Notes under the pieces: model-generated | The model's database searches: none | What the model saw: only the letters and a program-made list of their open reading frames with translations | Told to the model about the DNA's origin: nothing | Assembly: GCA_020442635.1 (NCBI GenBank) | Contig: JAGRJR010000003.1 | Span: 1 to 64,000, forward strand | Length of the DNA stretch: 64,000 bases | Direction: 5' to 3' | Source of the DNA: Lysobacterales bacterium | GTDB lineage: Bacteria; Pseudomonadota; Gammaproteobacteria; Xanthomonadales; Marinicellaceae | Program-made: the position numbers and the translations under genes | Part shown: piece after piece, positions 44,918 through 52,943 of the stretch | Numbering within the stretch: the first letter of the stretch is position 1 | How the letters are laid out: every line of letters starts with the position of its first letter

Positions 44918-46681
44918 CTACAACAACGGCGCAAAACCATTTTTGAAAATCAAATCACTGAAATGGAATTCATCGGCACCGGCATCAAATCGTTGTGGTG
45001 CACAAAGATTCGGGCAGGGACCGCGCTCTTCGCCATCGATGTCATCCTCGGGAAACAAATCACCAAAGCCATGGGTGCACAGATTGACGCCCAAAGAACC
45101 GCTGCCCAAATGGTAAGGTAAAGTGGGTTGAAAAGTGGGGGAGCCCACCGTGATTCCGGTGCCGGTGAAAGAGTTATTTTCATGGGTGAGTAAACATTTG
45201 AACAGTTTGGCACTGGGGTTGTTGATGCTGTCGTTTAACACCGATTCGATGGGGTCCTCAGCAATGATTGAACGAGTCAGATTGAGTTGCGGACTGCCAA
45301 TAGACTCAATCACCCAGCCGCCCCATAAGCGGTTGTCTGCAATGGTCAGAAAATCACCGTGGAAAGTGCCCGCTGGACTGACCCGAAAAAGACGTGTAGG
45401 AACTTGCACCTGTGGGGGATTCGGTGTGGTGCCGTTGTCATAAATCAAAGCCCCCTGCATAATTAAATCACCGTTCAGTACCGAGGCCAACTGATTGGTA
45501 TTGGTTGAGGTTTCGTTACCGAAAATGCTGATGTTACGGATATCAGCCTGTGCCCCACCGGTGATTTTGATCACCGCTGCATCCCCGCTTTTAGTGATGT
45601 TGTGCTTGATTTGGTTACAGGTATGGTTGCTGGAAAAGCTCACACCGCAATGGTTGTCATCTCCTGGCGTGTGCTTGATTTGTAAAATCGCCTGATTGTC
45701 GATCGCCATCGCAGCGCCGCCCACAAACATCAGATTGTCATCAATGCTGTTTCGATCAAAGACAATTTTGTAAGCTGTCATTTGCGTGCCAGAACCGTTT
45801 AAATAAACCCCGGCTCCTGCCCCATTTTGATTGGTGATCGTGTTGCTGATTTTATTTTGTGCAATGAATACCGGATTTTTGTAGCTGGTGTTGATGGTGT
45901 TGGGGTCGTTAATGACGACATTTGAGCCCAATTCTGCGTACAGTCCACCGCCAAAGCGACCGGCTGTGTTGGCCATGAGTTCCGTGGTTGTGTTGTTGAT
46001 TGATGAAGCACCATTCAAACTCAGTTCACAATGGTTCGTTGCGTAGATCCCTCCACCAGTTTCATTCGCTTGATTGTGCATGATTTGACTTCTGTTCACG
46101 ATCACCTCTGAATCATCACAATGTAGACCGCCGCCGTGGCTGGCGACATTGTTACTGATTTCAGACAAATAAATGAAGATAAATGAATCATTGGAAATCT
46201 TAATGCCACCGCCTGAGTTGTTGCTGTTGTTTATCACCGATGACTGAATCAGTGAGACACTGGATTCTGTTCCAATTGTCATACCGCCAAAAGTACTGCC
46301 AGTGATAATGAAACGGGTGAAATGGATACCTTGTGACGCATTAACGAAAATCGTGGTTGTCAAAAGACCGCTGCCGTCTAGCGTGGTTAAGGAACCTGCG
46401 TGTGTATTGCTTGCAGCTGTTTGACAGTTTACAAACTGCCCTTTAAAACCCAAATTCAGTTTATTGCCAATGCTCAAGTTTTCTTGCCATACTTGTTGAT
46501 TGGTGATGTGGATAGCAAATGATTGCGGATCGTCATCTGGTACAAAATTGATCGCAGACTGGATGGTGTTGAAGTCGCAGTTCTGGTCCGTTCCCACTGT
46601 CAAAATGGTGGTGCCTGCATAAGATTGACTTGTATGTGCGAGCATCAGACAAAATGAATAAGTCAGTATTAAAATTCTCAT
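44918..46681 (-). CDS. Secreted right-handed beta-helix protein 1
   Basis: A 587-residue exported protein. Signal peptide MRILILTYSFCLMLAHTSQSYA; GAGGTG ribosome site just upstream of the ATG. It begins TILTVGTDQNCDFNTIQSAINF, a common opening of parallel beta-helix proteins. It continues with short coils rich in N, G and S (SSVINNSNNSGGGIKISNDS, SEISNNVASHGGGLHCDDSE, IMHNQANETGGGIYATNH). The end reads DIDGEERGPCPNLCAPQRFDAGADEF and then FSDLIFKNGFAPLL. The family includes adhesins and polysaccharide-active proteins; no catalytic motif is seen. The next gene upstream is a paralogue 27 bp away, suggesting tandem duplication. Confidence 0.85.
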   Translation of the reverse strand: MRILILTYSFCLMLAHTSQSYAGTTILTVGTDQNCDFNTIQSAINFVPDDDPQSFAIHITNQQVWQENLSIGNKLNLGFKGQFVNCQTAASNTHAGSLTTLDGSGLLTTTIFVNASQGIHFTRFIITGSTFGGMTIGTESSVSLIQSSVINNSNNSGGGIKISNDSFIFIYLSEISNNVASHGGGLHCDDSEVIVNRSQIMHNQANETGGGIYATNHCELSLNGASSINNTTTELMANTAGRFGGGLYAELGSNVVINDPNTINTSYKNPVFIAQNKISNTITNQNGAGAGVYLNGSGTQMTAYKIVFDRNSIDDNLMFVGGAAMAIDNQAILQIKHTPGDDNHCGVSFSSNHTCNQIKHNITKSGDAAVIKITGGAQADIRNISIFGNETSTNTNQLASVLNGDLIMQGALIYDNGTTPNPPQVQVPTRLFRVSPAGTFHGDFLTIADNRLWGGWVIESIGSPQLNLTRSIIAEDPIESVLNDSINNPSAKLFKCLLTHENNSFTGTGITVGSPTFQPTLPYHLGSGSLGVNLCTHGFGDLFPEDDIDGEERGPCPNLCAPQRFDAGADEFHFSDLIFKNGFAPLL

Positions 46682-46708
46682 GTGTCACCTCTTTTAAATT
46701 GTTGGCTG

Positions 46709-48523
46709 TTACTCAAAACGGTCTTTGAAAATGACATCAAACCAGAAAGTGGCATCAGCACCTGCATCAAAACTGGCCGGAGGACATATTTGTCCGGTAC
46801 AACCTGTTCTGAACTCGCCGTCAATGTCATTTTCCGGAAACAAGTCGGCACTGTTGTGGTTGCACATTGTCAGACCCAATGACCCTTGTTCCAGGCGATA
46901 AGTTGAACCCGGGACATAATCGGCGCTGCCCAACACAATGGTGGTGCCAAAAAAAGAACTGTTTTCATGGGTGAGTAAACACCGGAATAAGGTCAAATTG
47001 CTTGGGTTTTGTTGGTTGTCAGCAAACACTGGTGTATTGCTGTTTTCATCGATGATTGATCGAGTTAAGGCAATGCGGTCTGCGGCAAAACCACTGATCA
47101 CCGGACCTGAAAACAAATGATTATCGGCAATGGTGCTGAAATCAATATTCACCACACTGCCGGTTGAGGCTGCAATCAATTGGGTGGTATTGGGGTTAAA
47201 TAACAGCCCATTGTTGTGTATCACATTACCCTGCATGTTGACTTCCGCACCAAATACCGAGCCCAAGTGAGCATCCTGAGCGACATTGCCACTGATGTCA
47301 GTCTGGTAAATATCAACCACCGCATTACTGTTGGTAACGAAACCAGCAGCCACGCCATTAAGTACTGTGTTGCCCTGGATTTGATTGCAAGCGTTTGAGG
47401 GTATGTTTTCCTGAATGCAGTGGTTGAGTGATTTATTGATCCGCATGCTGAAGGTGGCACCATTGCCAGCAAACAAACCACCACCGCTGCCAAACAGCAT
47501 GCTGGCATCAATGTCATTACCGTAAAGCGCCAATTGGTAGGCATCGACAGTTGTGCCAGATCCGGAGATGGCCATGCCTGCTCCGTTAACCGCAAACTGC
47601 ACATCATGCAGAATCTGGTTGTCTTCGAACACCACTTGCTGTCCGTCCTGGGTGGTCGAAGTGATTGCTTTGTTGATTTCAACGGTGCTGCCACCATTGG
47701 CAAACAATCCACCACCTTGTATGGTAGCGGTGTTGTGGATGATTTTTTTGCCGAATCCAGTCCCTTGGTTACTGACGGTGATGTAATTATCAATTTTAAG
47801 GACACAAAAGTCAGTCGCATAGATGCCACCACCCTTGCCTCGGTTAGCGAAATCATTGCCAGTCTCAACCGTCTTATTGTTGCTGATGGTGGTATTGATC
47901 ACTTCAACTGTGCTGTGAGCACAGGCCACACCACCCCCGTTGAACGATTCATTGCCATCGATCAGTGAATTACTGACCCGGACAAATGAGTTGCTCAACA
48001 CAGAAAGCCCCCCACCCACACTATCAAAAAGAGTCCGCCGATTGTTACTGATGGTGGTTTGGCTGATGATGCCGGACGAATCATCGCTGAAGACAACTCC
48101 GCCCAAGGTGGTGAAATTTTGGATGGTTAATTTGAACAGATGGATGGCACTTGACTGACTGTGCACCGTGATACCCGGGAAACTTTCTCCCTGACCATCA
48201 ATCACCGCATTGGGACCATTGGCTAAACCAGCTGCTGCATCTACACAATTACCATAGCCACCCTGTAATGTGAGGTTATTTTTGTTACCAATGAACAAGC
48301 CTCCTGGCCATAATTGCTGATTAGTGATTCGTATGCTGTAAGTTTGGGTGTTTCCTGCAGGAATCGAATCAAGGGCGGTTTCGATAGAATTAAAATCACA
48401 GGTACTGTCGGCACCAACGGTAATAACCGTTAAGTCTCCTTGTAAGTTTTCTAATTCATTGGTCGCGCTCACTTGTAACGAAACCAATATTAAAAAAATA
48501 ATTTTTAGGGACGTACTGCTCAT
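46709..48523 (-). CDS. Secreted right-handed beta-helix protein 2
   Basis: A 604-residue paralogue of the neighbouring gene. ATG 48523 (MSSTSLKIIFLILVSLQVSA) follows AGGAG at 7 nt; a TTG two codons upstream is less likely. The N-terminal block ITVGADSTCDFNSIETALDSI...ITNQQLWPGGLFIGNKNNL closely parallels the other protein. Coils with the same N/G/S pattern follow (TTISNNRRTLFDSVGGGLSV, NSLIDGNESFNGGGVACAHS). It ends DIDGEFRTGCTGQICPPASFDAGADATFWFDVIFKDRFE. It is the first gene of the minus-strand trio, whose products all share the IFx(D/N)xF tail. Confidence 0.85.
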   Translation of the reverse strand: MSSTSLKIIFLILVSLQVSATNELENLQGDLTVITVGADSTCDFNSIETALDSIPAGNTQTYSIRITNQQLWPGGLFIGNKNNLTLQGGYGNCVDAAAGLANGPNAVIDGQGESFPGITVHSQSSAIHLFKLTIQNFTTLGGVVFSDDSSGIISQTTISNNRRTLFDSVGGGLSVLSNSFVRVSNSLIDGNESFNGGGVACAHSTVEVINTTISNNKTVETGNDFANRGKGGGIYATDFCVLKIDNYITVSNQGTGFGKKIIHNTATIQGGGLFANGGSTVEINKAITSTTQDGQQVVFEDNQILHDVQFAVNGAGMAISGSGTTVDAYQLALYGNDIDASMLFGSGGGLFAGNGATFSMRINKSLNHCIQENIPSNACNQIQGNTVLNGVAAGFVTNSNAVVDIYQTDISGNVAQDAHLGSVFGAEVNMQGNVIHNNGLLFNPNTTQLIAASTGSVVNIDFSTIADNHLFSGPVISGFAADRIALTRSIIDENSNTPVFADNQQNPSNLTLFRCLLTHENSSFFGTTIVLGSADYVPGSTYRLEQGSLGLTMCNHNSADLFPENDIDGEFRTGCTGQICPPASFDAGADATFWFDVIFKDRFE

Positions 48524-48824
48524 GACCAACTCCTATTCAATAATCAATTACAGTACTCAAGGCAAATTAATTCAGTTATCGCACATTTTTTTGATTAATT
48601 TTCTGTCACTAAAACTAAAAATATCTGTATTCAGATGAAAACCTGTAAGAATGAAAGCCATTTAAAAGATTTGGAAGGATATAAAATCTCAAATAATGCC
48701 AGTAATAATCAAAAAAGAGAACCGATGATTTTTTGGTTCCATGAAAAAAATTATCCCAAGGTCTTGTGCAAACTTGAGGTGGGTTGCGATAAAATACTGG
48801 GCTTTTGAACCAACAGAGAAATTC
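48524..48824. other. Divergent promoter region, beta-helix operon / ppsA
   Basis: About 300 bp between divergent starts, AT-rich, with no credible ORF. A short GAACC/GGTTC inverted repeat flanks a T run near 48720-48741. I could not assign promoters with confidence. The original ppsR-ppsA shared promoter cannot be intact here, because ppsR lies 8 kb away. Confidence 0.35.
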
Positions 48825-51179
48825 ATGTCCCAATACATCATCAAACTTGATCAACTTAACATGAACGATTTAGACCAGGTAGGTGGCAAAAATGCCTCCT
48901 TGGGTGAGATGATTACCCATTTACATGGGTTGGGCGTGAAAGTACCGGGTGGTTTTGCTACTACAGCTGACGCTTTTAAGGAGTTTTTACAAACTTCTGG
49001 TTTGAATAAACGTATCAGCACCGAATTAAAAAAACTCGATACTGACAACATTGATGACTTGAGAGAAGCTGGCGAAAAAATTCGTGGCTGGGTATTGGAT
49101 ACACCCTTTCAAGCTCCACTGGAACAAGCCATTCGTAATGCTTATGCTGAAATGAAAAATGATTTGGGCACTGACTTCTCTGTGGCCGTGCGTTCTTCTG
49201 CAACCGCTGAAGATTTGCCAGATGCATCGTTTGCAGGACAACAGGAAACATTTTTGAACGTTAATGGTGCTGATGAGATTCTGAAAAAAGCCCATGAAGT
49301 GTTTGCCTCATTGTATAACGACCGAGCCATCTCTTACCGCGTGCATCATGGATTTGATCATGACGATGTGTATTTATCAGCGGGCGTTCAACAAATGGTA
49401 CGCTCTGACATCGCAGCCAGCGGTGTGATGTTCACCATGGATACCGAGTCAGGATTTGATGATGTCGTGTTCATAACTTCTTCTTACGGCTTGGGTGAAA
49501 TGGTGGTACAAGGTGCAGTAAACCCTGATGAGTTTTACGTGTACAAACCGGCTTTGAAGGCTAATAATCCAGCAGTATTACGTCGCAACCTGGGTTCCAA
49601 ATCCATTGAAATGGTTTACGGTGATACGGGTGTACAAACACAAAACATTGATGCACAGCGCAGTCAAAAATTCTCCATCACCGATGATGAAGTACAACAA
49701 CTGGCACAGATGGCTTTAACCATTGAACAGCATTATGGTCGCCCAATGGACATTGAATGGGCCAAAGATGGTATCACCGGTGGTTTATACATCGTGCAAG
49801 CCAGACCTGAAACGGTTAAGTCGAGAGAAGCTAAAGGCCAACAAATTGAACGTTATGCCCTGCAAAAATCCGGTAGCGTGGTTTGTGAAGGCCGTAGTAT
49901 TGGGCAAAAGGTCGGGCAAGGAACCGCCAAAGTCATCAAAAGTATCAGCCAAATGGATCAAATCAACGAGGGCGATGTGTTGATCACCGATATGACCGAT
50001 CCGGATTGGGAACCCATCATGAAAAAAGCCGCTGCGATTGTGACCAACCGTGGCGGGCGCACCTGCCATGCGGCAATCATTGCACGTGAGTTGGGCATTC
50101 CGGCGATTGTAGGTTGTGGTGATGCCACGCAGAAAATTCAACATGAAGCTGAGGTGACGGTTTCTTGTTGTGAAGGCGATACTGGTTATGTCTATGATGG
50201 CTTGTTGGGTTTTGATATCCACACCACTGATTTGAAAAACATGCCTGAAGCGCCTTTGAAAATTATGATGAATGTTGGTAACCCCGATCGTGCCTTTGAT
50301 TTTCAAAATTTGCCTAACTTTGGCATTGGTTTGGCTCGACTTGAATTCATCATAAACCGCATGATTGGCATCCACCCCAAAGTTCTACTGAATTACGATT
50401 CTCAACCTGAATCAGTACGACAAATCACTGATCCTATGGTGGCCGCTTATGTTTCACCCAGAGACTATTTCGTTAAGCGCTTGGCGGAAGGTATTTCGAC
50501 CCTGGCGGCGGCGTTCAATCCACAACCAGTGATTGTGCGTTTATCAGACTTTAAGTCCAATGAATACGCTAACCTGATTGGTGGTGCTCAATATGAACCC
50601 CATGAAGAAAATCCCATGTTGGGCTTTCGTGGCGCATCGCGTTATCTAGATGATTCATTTGTGGATTGTTTTGAAATGGAATGTGAAGCACTGAAATTCA
50701 TCCGTGATGACATGGGTTTGACAAATGTTTGGGCCATGGTACCCTTCGTCAGAACATTGGCTGAAGGTCAAGGCGTGATCGACCTGATGGCCAAGAACGG
50801 CCTGAAACAAGGCGATAATGGCCTGAAAATCATCATGATGTGTGAACTACCATCCAATGCCCTAATGGCCGATGAGTTTCTCGACATTTTTGATGGCTTT
50901 TCCATTGGCTCCAATGACATGACCCAATTGACTTTGGGCCTGGATAGAGACTCAGGCATCATAGCCGACTTATTCGATGAGCGCGACCCTGCTGTGAAAA
51001 AAATGCTGTCTATGGCCATCAGTGCCTGTAAAAAACGCGGTAAATACATCGGCATCTGCGGCCAAGGCCCATCCGACCATCCAGATCTGGCTCAGTGGTT
51101 GCTTGATCAAGGCATTGAAAGTGTGTCACTAAACCCGGACACAGTGGTTGAAACTTGGCTGAAATTGGCGAGCAATTAA
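48825..51179 (+). CDS. ppsA: Phosphoenolpyruvate synthase
   Basis: PpsA converts pyruvate, ATP and water to PEP, AMP and phosphate for gluconeogenesis. ATG 48825 ([29 protein letters not shown]) is the family N-terminus; an in-frame ATG at 48741 would add 28 unrelated residues. The 784-residue protein has the N-terminal ATP-grasp domain ([22 protein letters not shown]), the phospho-histidine loop [21 protein letters not shown] and the C-terminal PEP/pyruvate barrel with FCEMECEAL-like and [17 protein letters not shown] segments. The threonine in GGRTCH is the site PpsR modifies in other bacteria. Confidence 0.97.
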   Translation: MSQYIIKLDQLNMNDLDQVGGKNASLGEMITHLHGLGVKVPGGFATTADAFKEFLQTSGLNKRISTELKKLDTDNIDDLREAGEKIRGWVLDTPFQAPLEQAIRNAYAEMKNDLGTDFSVAVRSSATAEDLPDASFAGQQETFLNVNGADEILKKAHEVFASLYNDRAISYRVHHGFDHDDVYLSAGVQQMVRSDIAASGVMFTMDTESGFDDVVFITSSYGLGEMVVQGAVNPDEFYVYKPALKANNPAVLRRNLGSKSIEMVYGDTGVQTQNIDAQRSQKFSITDDEVQQLAQMALTIEQHYGRPMDIEWAKDGITGGLYIVQARPETVKSREAKGQQIERYALQKSGSVVCEGRSIGQKVGQGTAKVIKSISQMDQINEGDVLITDMTDPDWEPIMKKAAAIVTNRGGRTCHAAIIARELGIPAIVGCGDATQKIQHEAEVTVSCCEGDTGYVYDGLLGFDIHTTDLKNMPEAPLKIMMNVGNPDRAFDFQNLPNFGIGLARLEFIINRMIGIHPKVLLNYDSQPESVRQITDPMVAAYVSPRDYFVKRLAEGISTLAAAFNPQPVIVRLSDFKSNEYANLIGGAQYEPHEENPMLGFRGASRYLDDSFVDCFEMECEALKFIRDDMGLTNVWAMVPFVRTLAEGQGVIDLMAKNGLKQGDNGLKIIMMCELPSNALMADEFLDIFDGFSIGSNDMTQLTLGLDRDSGIIADLFDERDPAVKKMLSMAISACKKRGKYIGICGQGPSDHPDLAQWLLDQGIESVSLNPDTVVETWLKLASN

Positions 51180-51235
51180 TCAAAAAAATTGTCGAACAGT
51201 TTTTCAGTTGTCCTCTGGCTGCCAGACGGACTAAA

Positions 51236-51523
51236 TAGTTGAACCTGAAAATCCATAGCTTATTGTTAAACATAAGAAACCACTTACAAATTCCATTTTT
51301 TTGACCAGGAAATAGAGGATACCATGCATTTTTCTTGTCGATGATATGGCACATGGACGTGCCACCTTGAGCTGTGAGGCTCAAGAAAGGTCAAAAAACA
51401 TCTGCAAAATCGCACTTTGTAGTAAAGTTTTTTGTGGCCAATACTGAAAAAGGTCAGGATAGATTTTTTCAGGGACGAGTAAATAAACCAGGTTGTTTCT
51501 TAGACAAGCTGGGAACGCATATA
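51236..51523 (+). repeat. Dispersed intergenic repeat, copy B
   Basis: The second copy of the repeat at 25505-25792, same orientation, about 290 bp, with scattered substitutions and small indels. The inverted repeat CTTGAGC/GCTCAAG is preserved (about 51367-51385), and a GGCAC/GTGCC stem occurs next to it where copy A has AGATGG/CCATCT. Copy B also lies between convergent gene ends (ppsA and the repeat-peptide gene). The 63-codon plus-strand frame inside it is not kept in copy A. It may be a MITE-like element or a structured RNA element; no terminal inverted repeats or target duplications are obvious by eye. Confidence 0.8.
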
Positions 51524-51588
51524 AACATCCCTAGCTATGACATAGGCCTAATAAGCGCCACATAGAACCAGGTGTTACACTCAAAATA

Positions 51589-51640
51589 ACCATAGGGCAA
51601 GAAGTGTGTGTGTTATGTGTGTGAATTCTTACCCTATGGT
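51589..51640 (-). terminator. Long hairpin downstream of the repeat-peptide gene
   Basis: Arms at 51589-51603 and 51626-51640 (15 bp) flank a 22-nt GT-rich loop. On the minus-strand RNA the single irregular pair is a G-U wobble, so all 15 positions pair; on the plus-strand RNA it is a C-A mismatch. It starts 66 bp beyond the peptide gene stop and is followed on that strand by TATTTTG, only a weak T run. It may be a terminator or a stabilising 3' structure of the regulator-peptide transcript. Confidence 0.5.
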
Positions 51641-51706
51641 CATACACCATCCCTGGAATACCCTGTTGAGAGCTAAAAAGACTTCCCTGTCTTTCTGAGT
51701 GTGCTT

Positions 51707-51964
51707 TTACTTATAAATACGGTTGCATAATTCTAGAGCCGGATGTATTGATTTACCCTGCCCTGTACCGTCTTCTGCTTTGTTCTGACCAGTACCATCT
51801 TCGGCCTTATTTTGACCGGTACCATCTTCCGCCTTAATCACAAATTGGCAGTATTCATAGTACTGGTTATTTATGGCATTTTTGTCTTGTCCTGTACCAT
51901 CCTCAGCACCGAAAGACAATGAACTTAAAGCTAAAAGAGTAAAAAGTGTTAATGATTTTTTCAT
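51707..51964 (-). CDS. Small secreted peptide with four AEDGTGQ(D/N/G)K repeats
   Basis: An 85-residue protein with a clear signal peptide (MKKSLTLFTLLALSSLSFG), so a mature peptide of about 66 residues. Four copies of a nine-residue unit are visible at 20-28 (AEDGTGQDK), 45-53 and 54-62 (AEDGTGQNK), and 63-71 (AEDGTGQGK); the last three are in tandem. C39 and C80 could form a disulfide closing the repeat block. AGGAG lies 8 nt upstream of the ATG. The nucleotide copies differ mostly at silent sites (Ala is GCT, GCG, GCC and GCA in turn), which argues for selection on the peptide. It lies 27 bp after the HTH-like gene, probably cotranscribed. I do not recognise the family. Confidence 0.8.
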   Translation of the reverse strand: MKKSLTLFTLLALSSLSFGAEDGTGQDKNAINNQYYEYCQFVIKAEDGTGQNKAEDGTGQNKAEDGTGQGKSIHPALELCNRIYK

Positions 51965-51991
51965 GATATGGCTCCTGATTATTATTTAAAT

Positions 51992-52744
51992 TTATTTATG
52001 TTTGGATAAATAGGTCTGCAGTAATGACACACCCACCTCTGAAAAAGCCCCAACAGGCAATTCTGGTTTTTCAAGTTCTTCAATTTTTTTTCTCAATCGA
52101 ACCCGCAACGCCCAAAATTCATCTCTGGTGTATTGCTTGAACTCTCTTTGTTGATTCAAAGGCATCTGAGTTGAATAGAAGTTGGCTTGAAACAGCTGAT
52201 CTGATTCTTTAGCATCCCTGTTGTGCAACAGTGTTGTAATAACTTTGTTGAGTGTTGATGAAAAAACATTAACATATGACTCAGACATGCCGGATGTATA
52301 TAAACCTTCATTACGTATGATGATGTGTGTAGATGAATTTTCTTTGAATGTAATGACTTTACGACTTATTAACTCCTCAAGCGTATTCTGTGGTGACATG
52401 GTGCTTCTCATCACTTTTTCAGATATTTCATAAAACTCTTTGATTGACAACTCCCCATCATCACTTTGAGCGTACGCAGTTGTGATCAGTGCTGATAAAT
52501 TTGACGGTTTTGTTTCGGGGGGCGGTTCTTTGATAAATTTGGCATAACTATTGCGGTCCAAACCCGCCCTAGCAGCTATATTTTTTTGGGATTCATCTTC
52601 ATCACTATTTGCTTTAGCAATATGTGCAAGATGCCACCTCACCAGCTTCCAAACTTCCGCTTGAGGGACATCGAATTGATAAATCATTTCTGCAAAAGCT
52701 TTCAAAGCCAAGTTCAAACGGTCGATTACTTCTTTTTGATTCAA
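51992..52744 (-). CDS. Putative HTH regulator, DUF6502-like
   Basis: A 250-residue cytoplasmic protein. An N-terminal helical region (IDRLNLALKAFAEMIYQFDVPQAEVWKLVRWHLAHIA) is followed by a helix-turn-helix-like stretch (SQKNIAARAGLDRNSYAKFI), a middle region, and a helical C-terminal domain (YVNVFSSTLNKVITTLLHN, EFWALRVRLRKKIEELEKP). This arrangement recalls DUF6502 proteins, but that match is from memory and uncertain. The start is TTG at 52744: the frame has no ATG before residue 20, and AGGG lies 9 nt upstream. A 13-bp hairpin covers that AGGG. It is the first gene of a two-gene unit with the repeat peptide. Confidence 0.7.
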   Translation of the reverse strand: MNQKEVIDRLNLALKAFAEMIYQFDVPQAEVWKLVRWHLAHIAKANSDEDESQKNIAARAGLDRNSYAKFIKEPPPETKPSNLSALITTAYAQSDDGELSIKEFYEISEKVMRSTMSPQNTLEELISRKVITFKENSSTHIIIRNEGLYTSGMSESYVNVFSSTLNKVITTLLHNRDAKESDQLFQANFYSTQMPLNQQREFKQYTRDEFWALRVRLRKKIEELEKPELPVGAFSEVGVSLLQTYLSKHK

Positions 52745-52749
52745 TTGTC

Positions 52750-52779
52750 AATACCCTGCATATTTTTATGCAAGGTATT
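52750..52779 (-). promoter_or_regulatory. Leader hairpin or operator over the ribosome site of the HTH-like gene
   Basis: Thirteen-base arms (52750-52762 and 52767-52779) separated by a TTTT loop on the plus strand. On the minus-strand transcript the one irregular position is a G-U pair, so the stem is complete; the AGGG ribosome site (52754-52757) lies in its 3' arm, 9 nt before the TTG start. It could repress translation by hiding the site, or as DNA be a dimeric operator for autoregulation. Confidence 0.5.
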
Positions 52780-52826
52780 TTATGGCATTTCATGTACATT
52801 TACAATAGGCATGTGTGATAATTAAA

Positions 52827-52847
52827 ACTTTGAAATTATTTCAAAGT
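52827..52847. promoter_or_regulatory. 21-bp palindrome, possible operator
   Basis: ACTTTGAAA and TTTCAAAGT are perfect nine-base arms around TTA. It lies about 85 bp upstream of the HTH-like gene, a plausible distance for an operator at its promoter. No protein is assigned. Confidence 0.35.
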
Positions 52848-52902
52848 AAATAATTAAAGTGTGTGTGGTAATATTGTCTTTGAAGGCAATGATGATGATA
52901 AG

Positions 52903-52943
52903 CGCATCCAGTTTTTTTTAATCTGGATGCGTCTTTTCTCTTT
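52903..52943 (+). terminator. Orphan hairpin with T-rich tail on the plus strand
   Basis: CGCATCCAG (52903-52911) pairs perfectly with CTGGATGCG (52923-52931) and is followed by TCTTTTCTCTTT. On the plus strand this looks like a terminator, yet no plus-strand gene lies upstream of it after ppsA. It might end a small RNA starting within 52780-52900, or a long ppsA read-through. Confidence 0.45.

Noticed and set aside
47221-47868. 215-codon minus-strand frame inside beta-helix gene 2
   Set aside because: Shadow frame on the same strand, offset from the real coding frame; low-complexity composition.
49785-50375. 196-codon minus-strand frame inside ppsA
   Set aside because: Antisense shadow of a highly conserved gene; no family match and no independent signals.
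51765-51918. The 27-bp direct repeats looked at as a CRISPR or microsatellite
   Set aside because: The units are in frame, have no spacers and differ at silent codon positions, so they are coding repeats of the secreted peptide.
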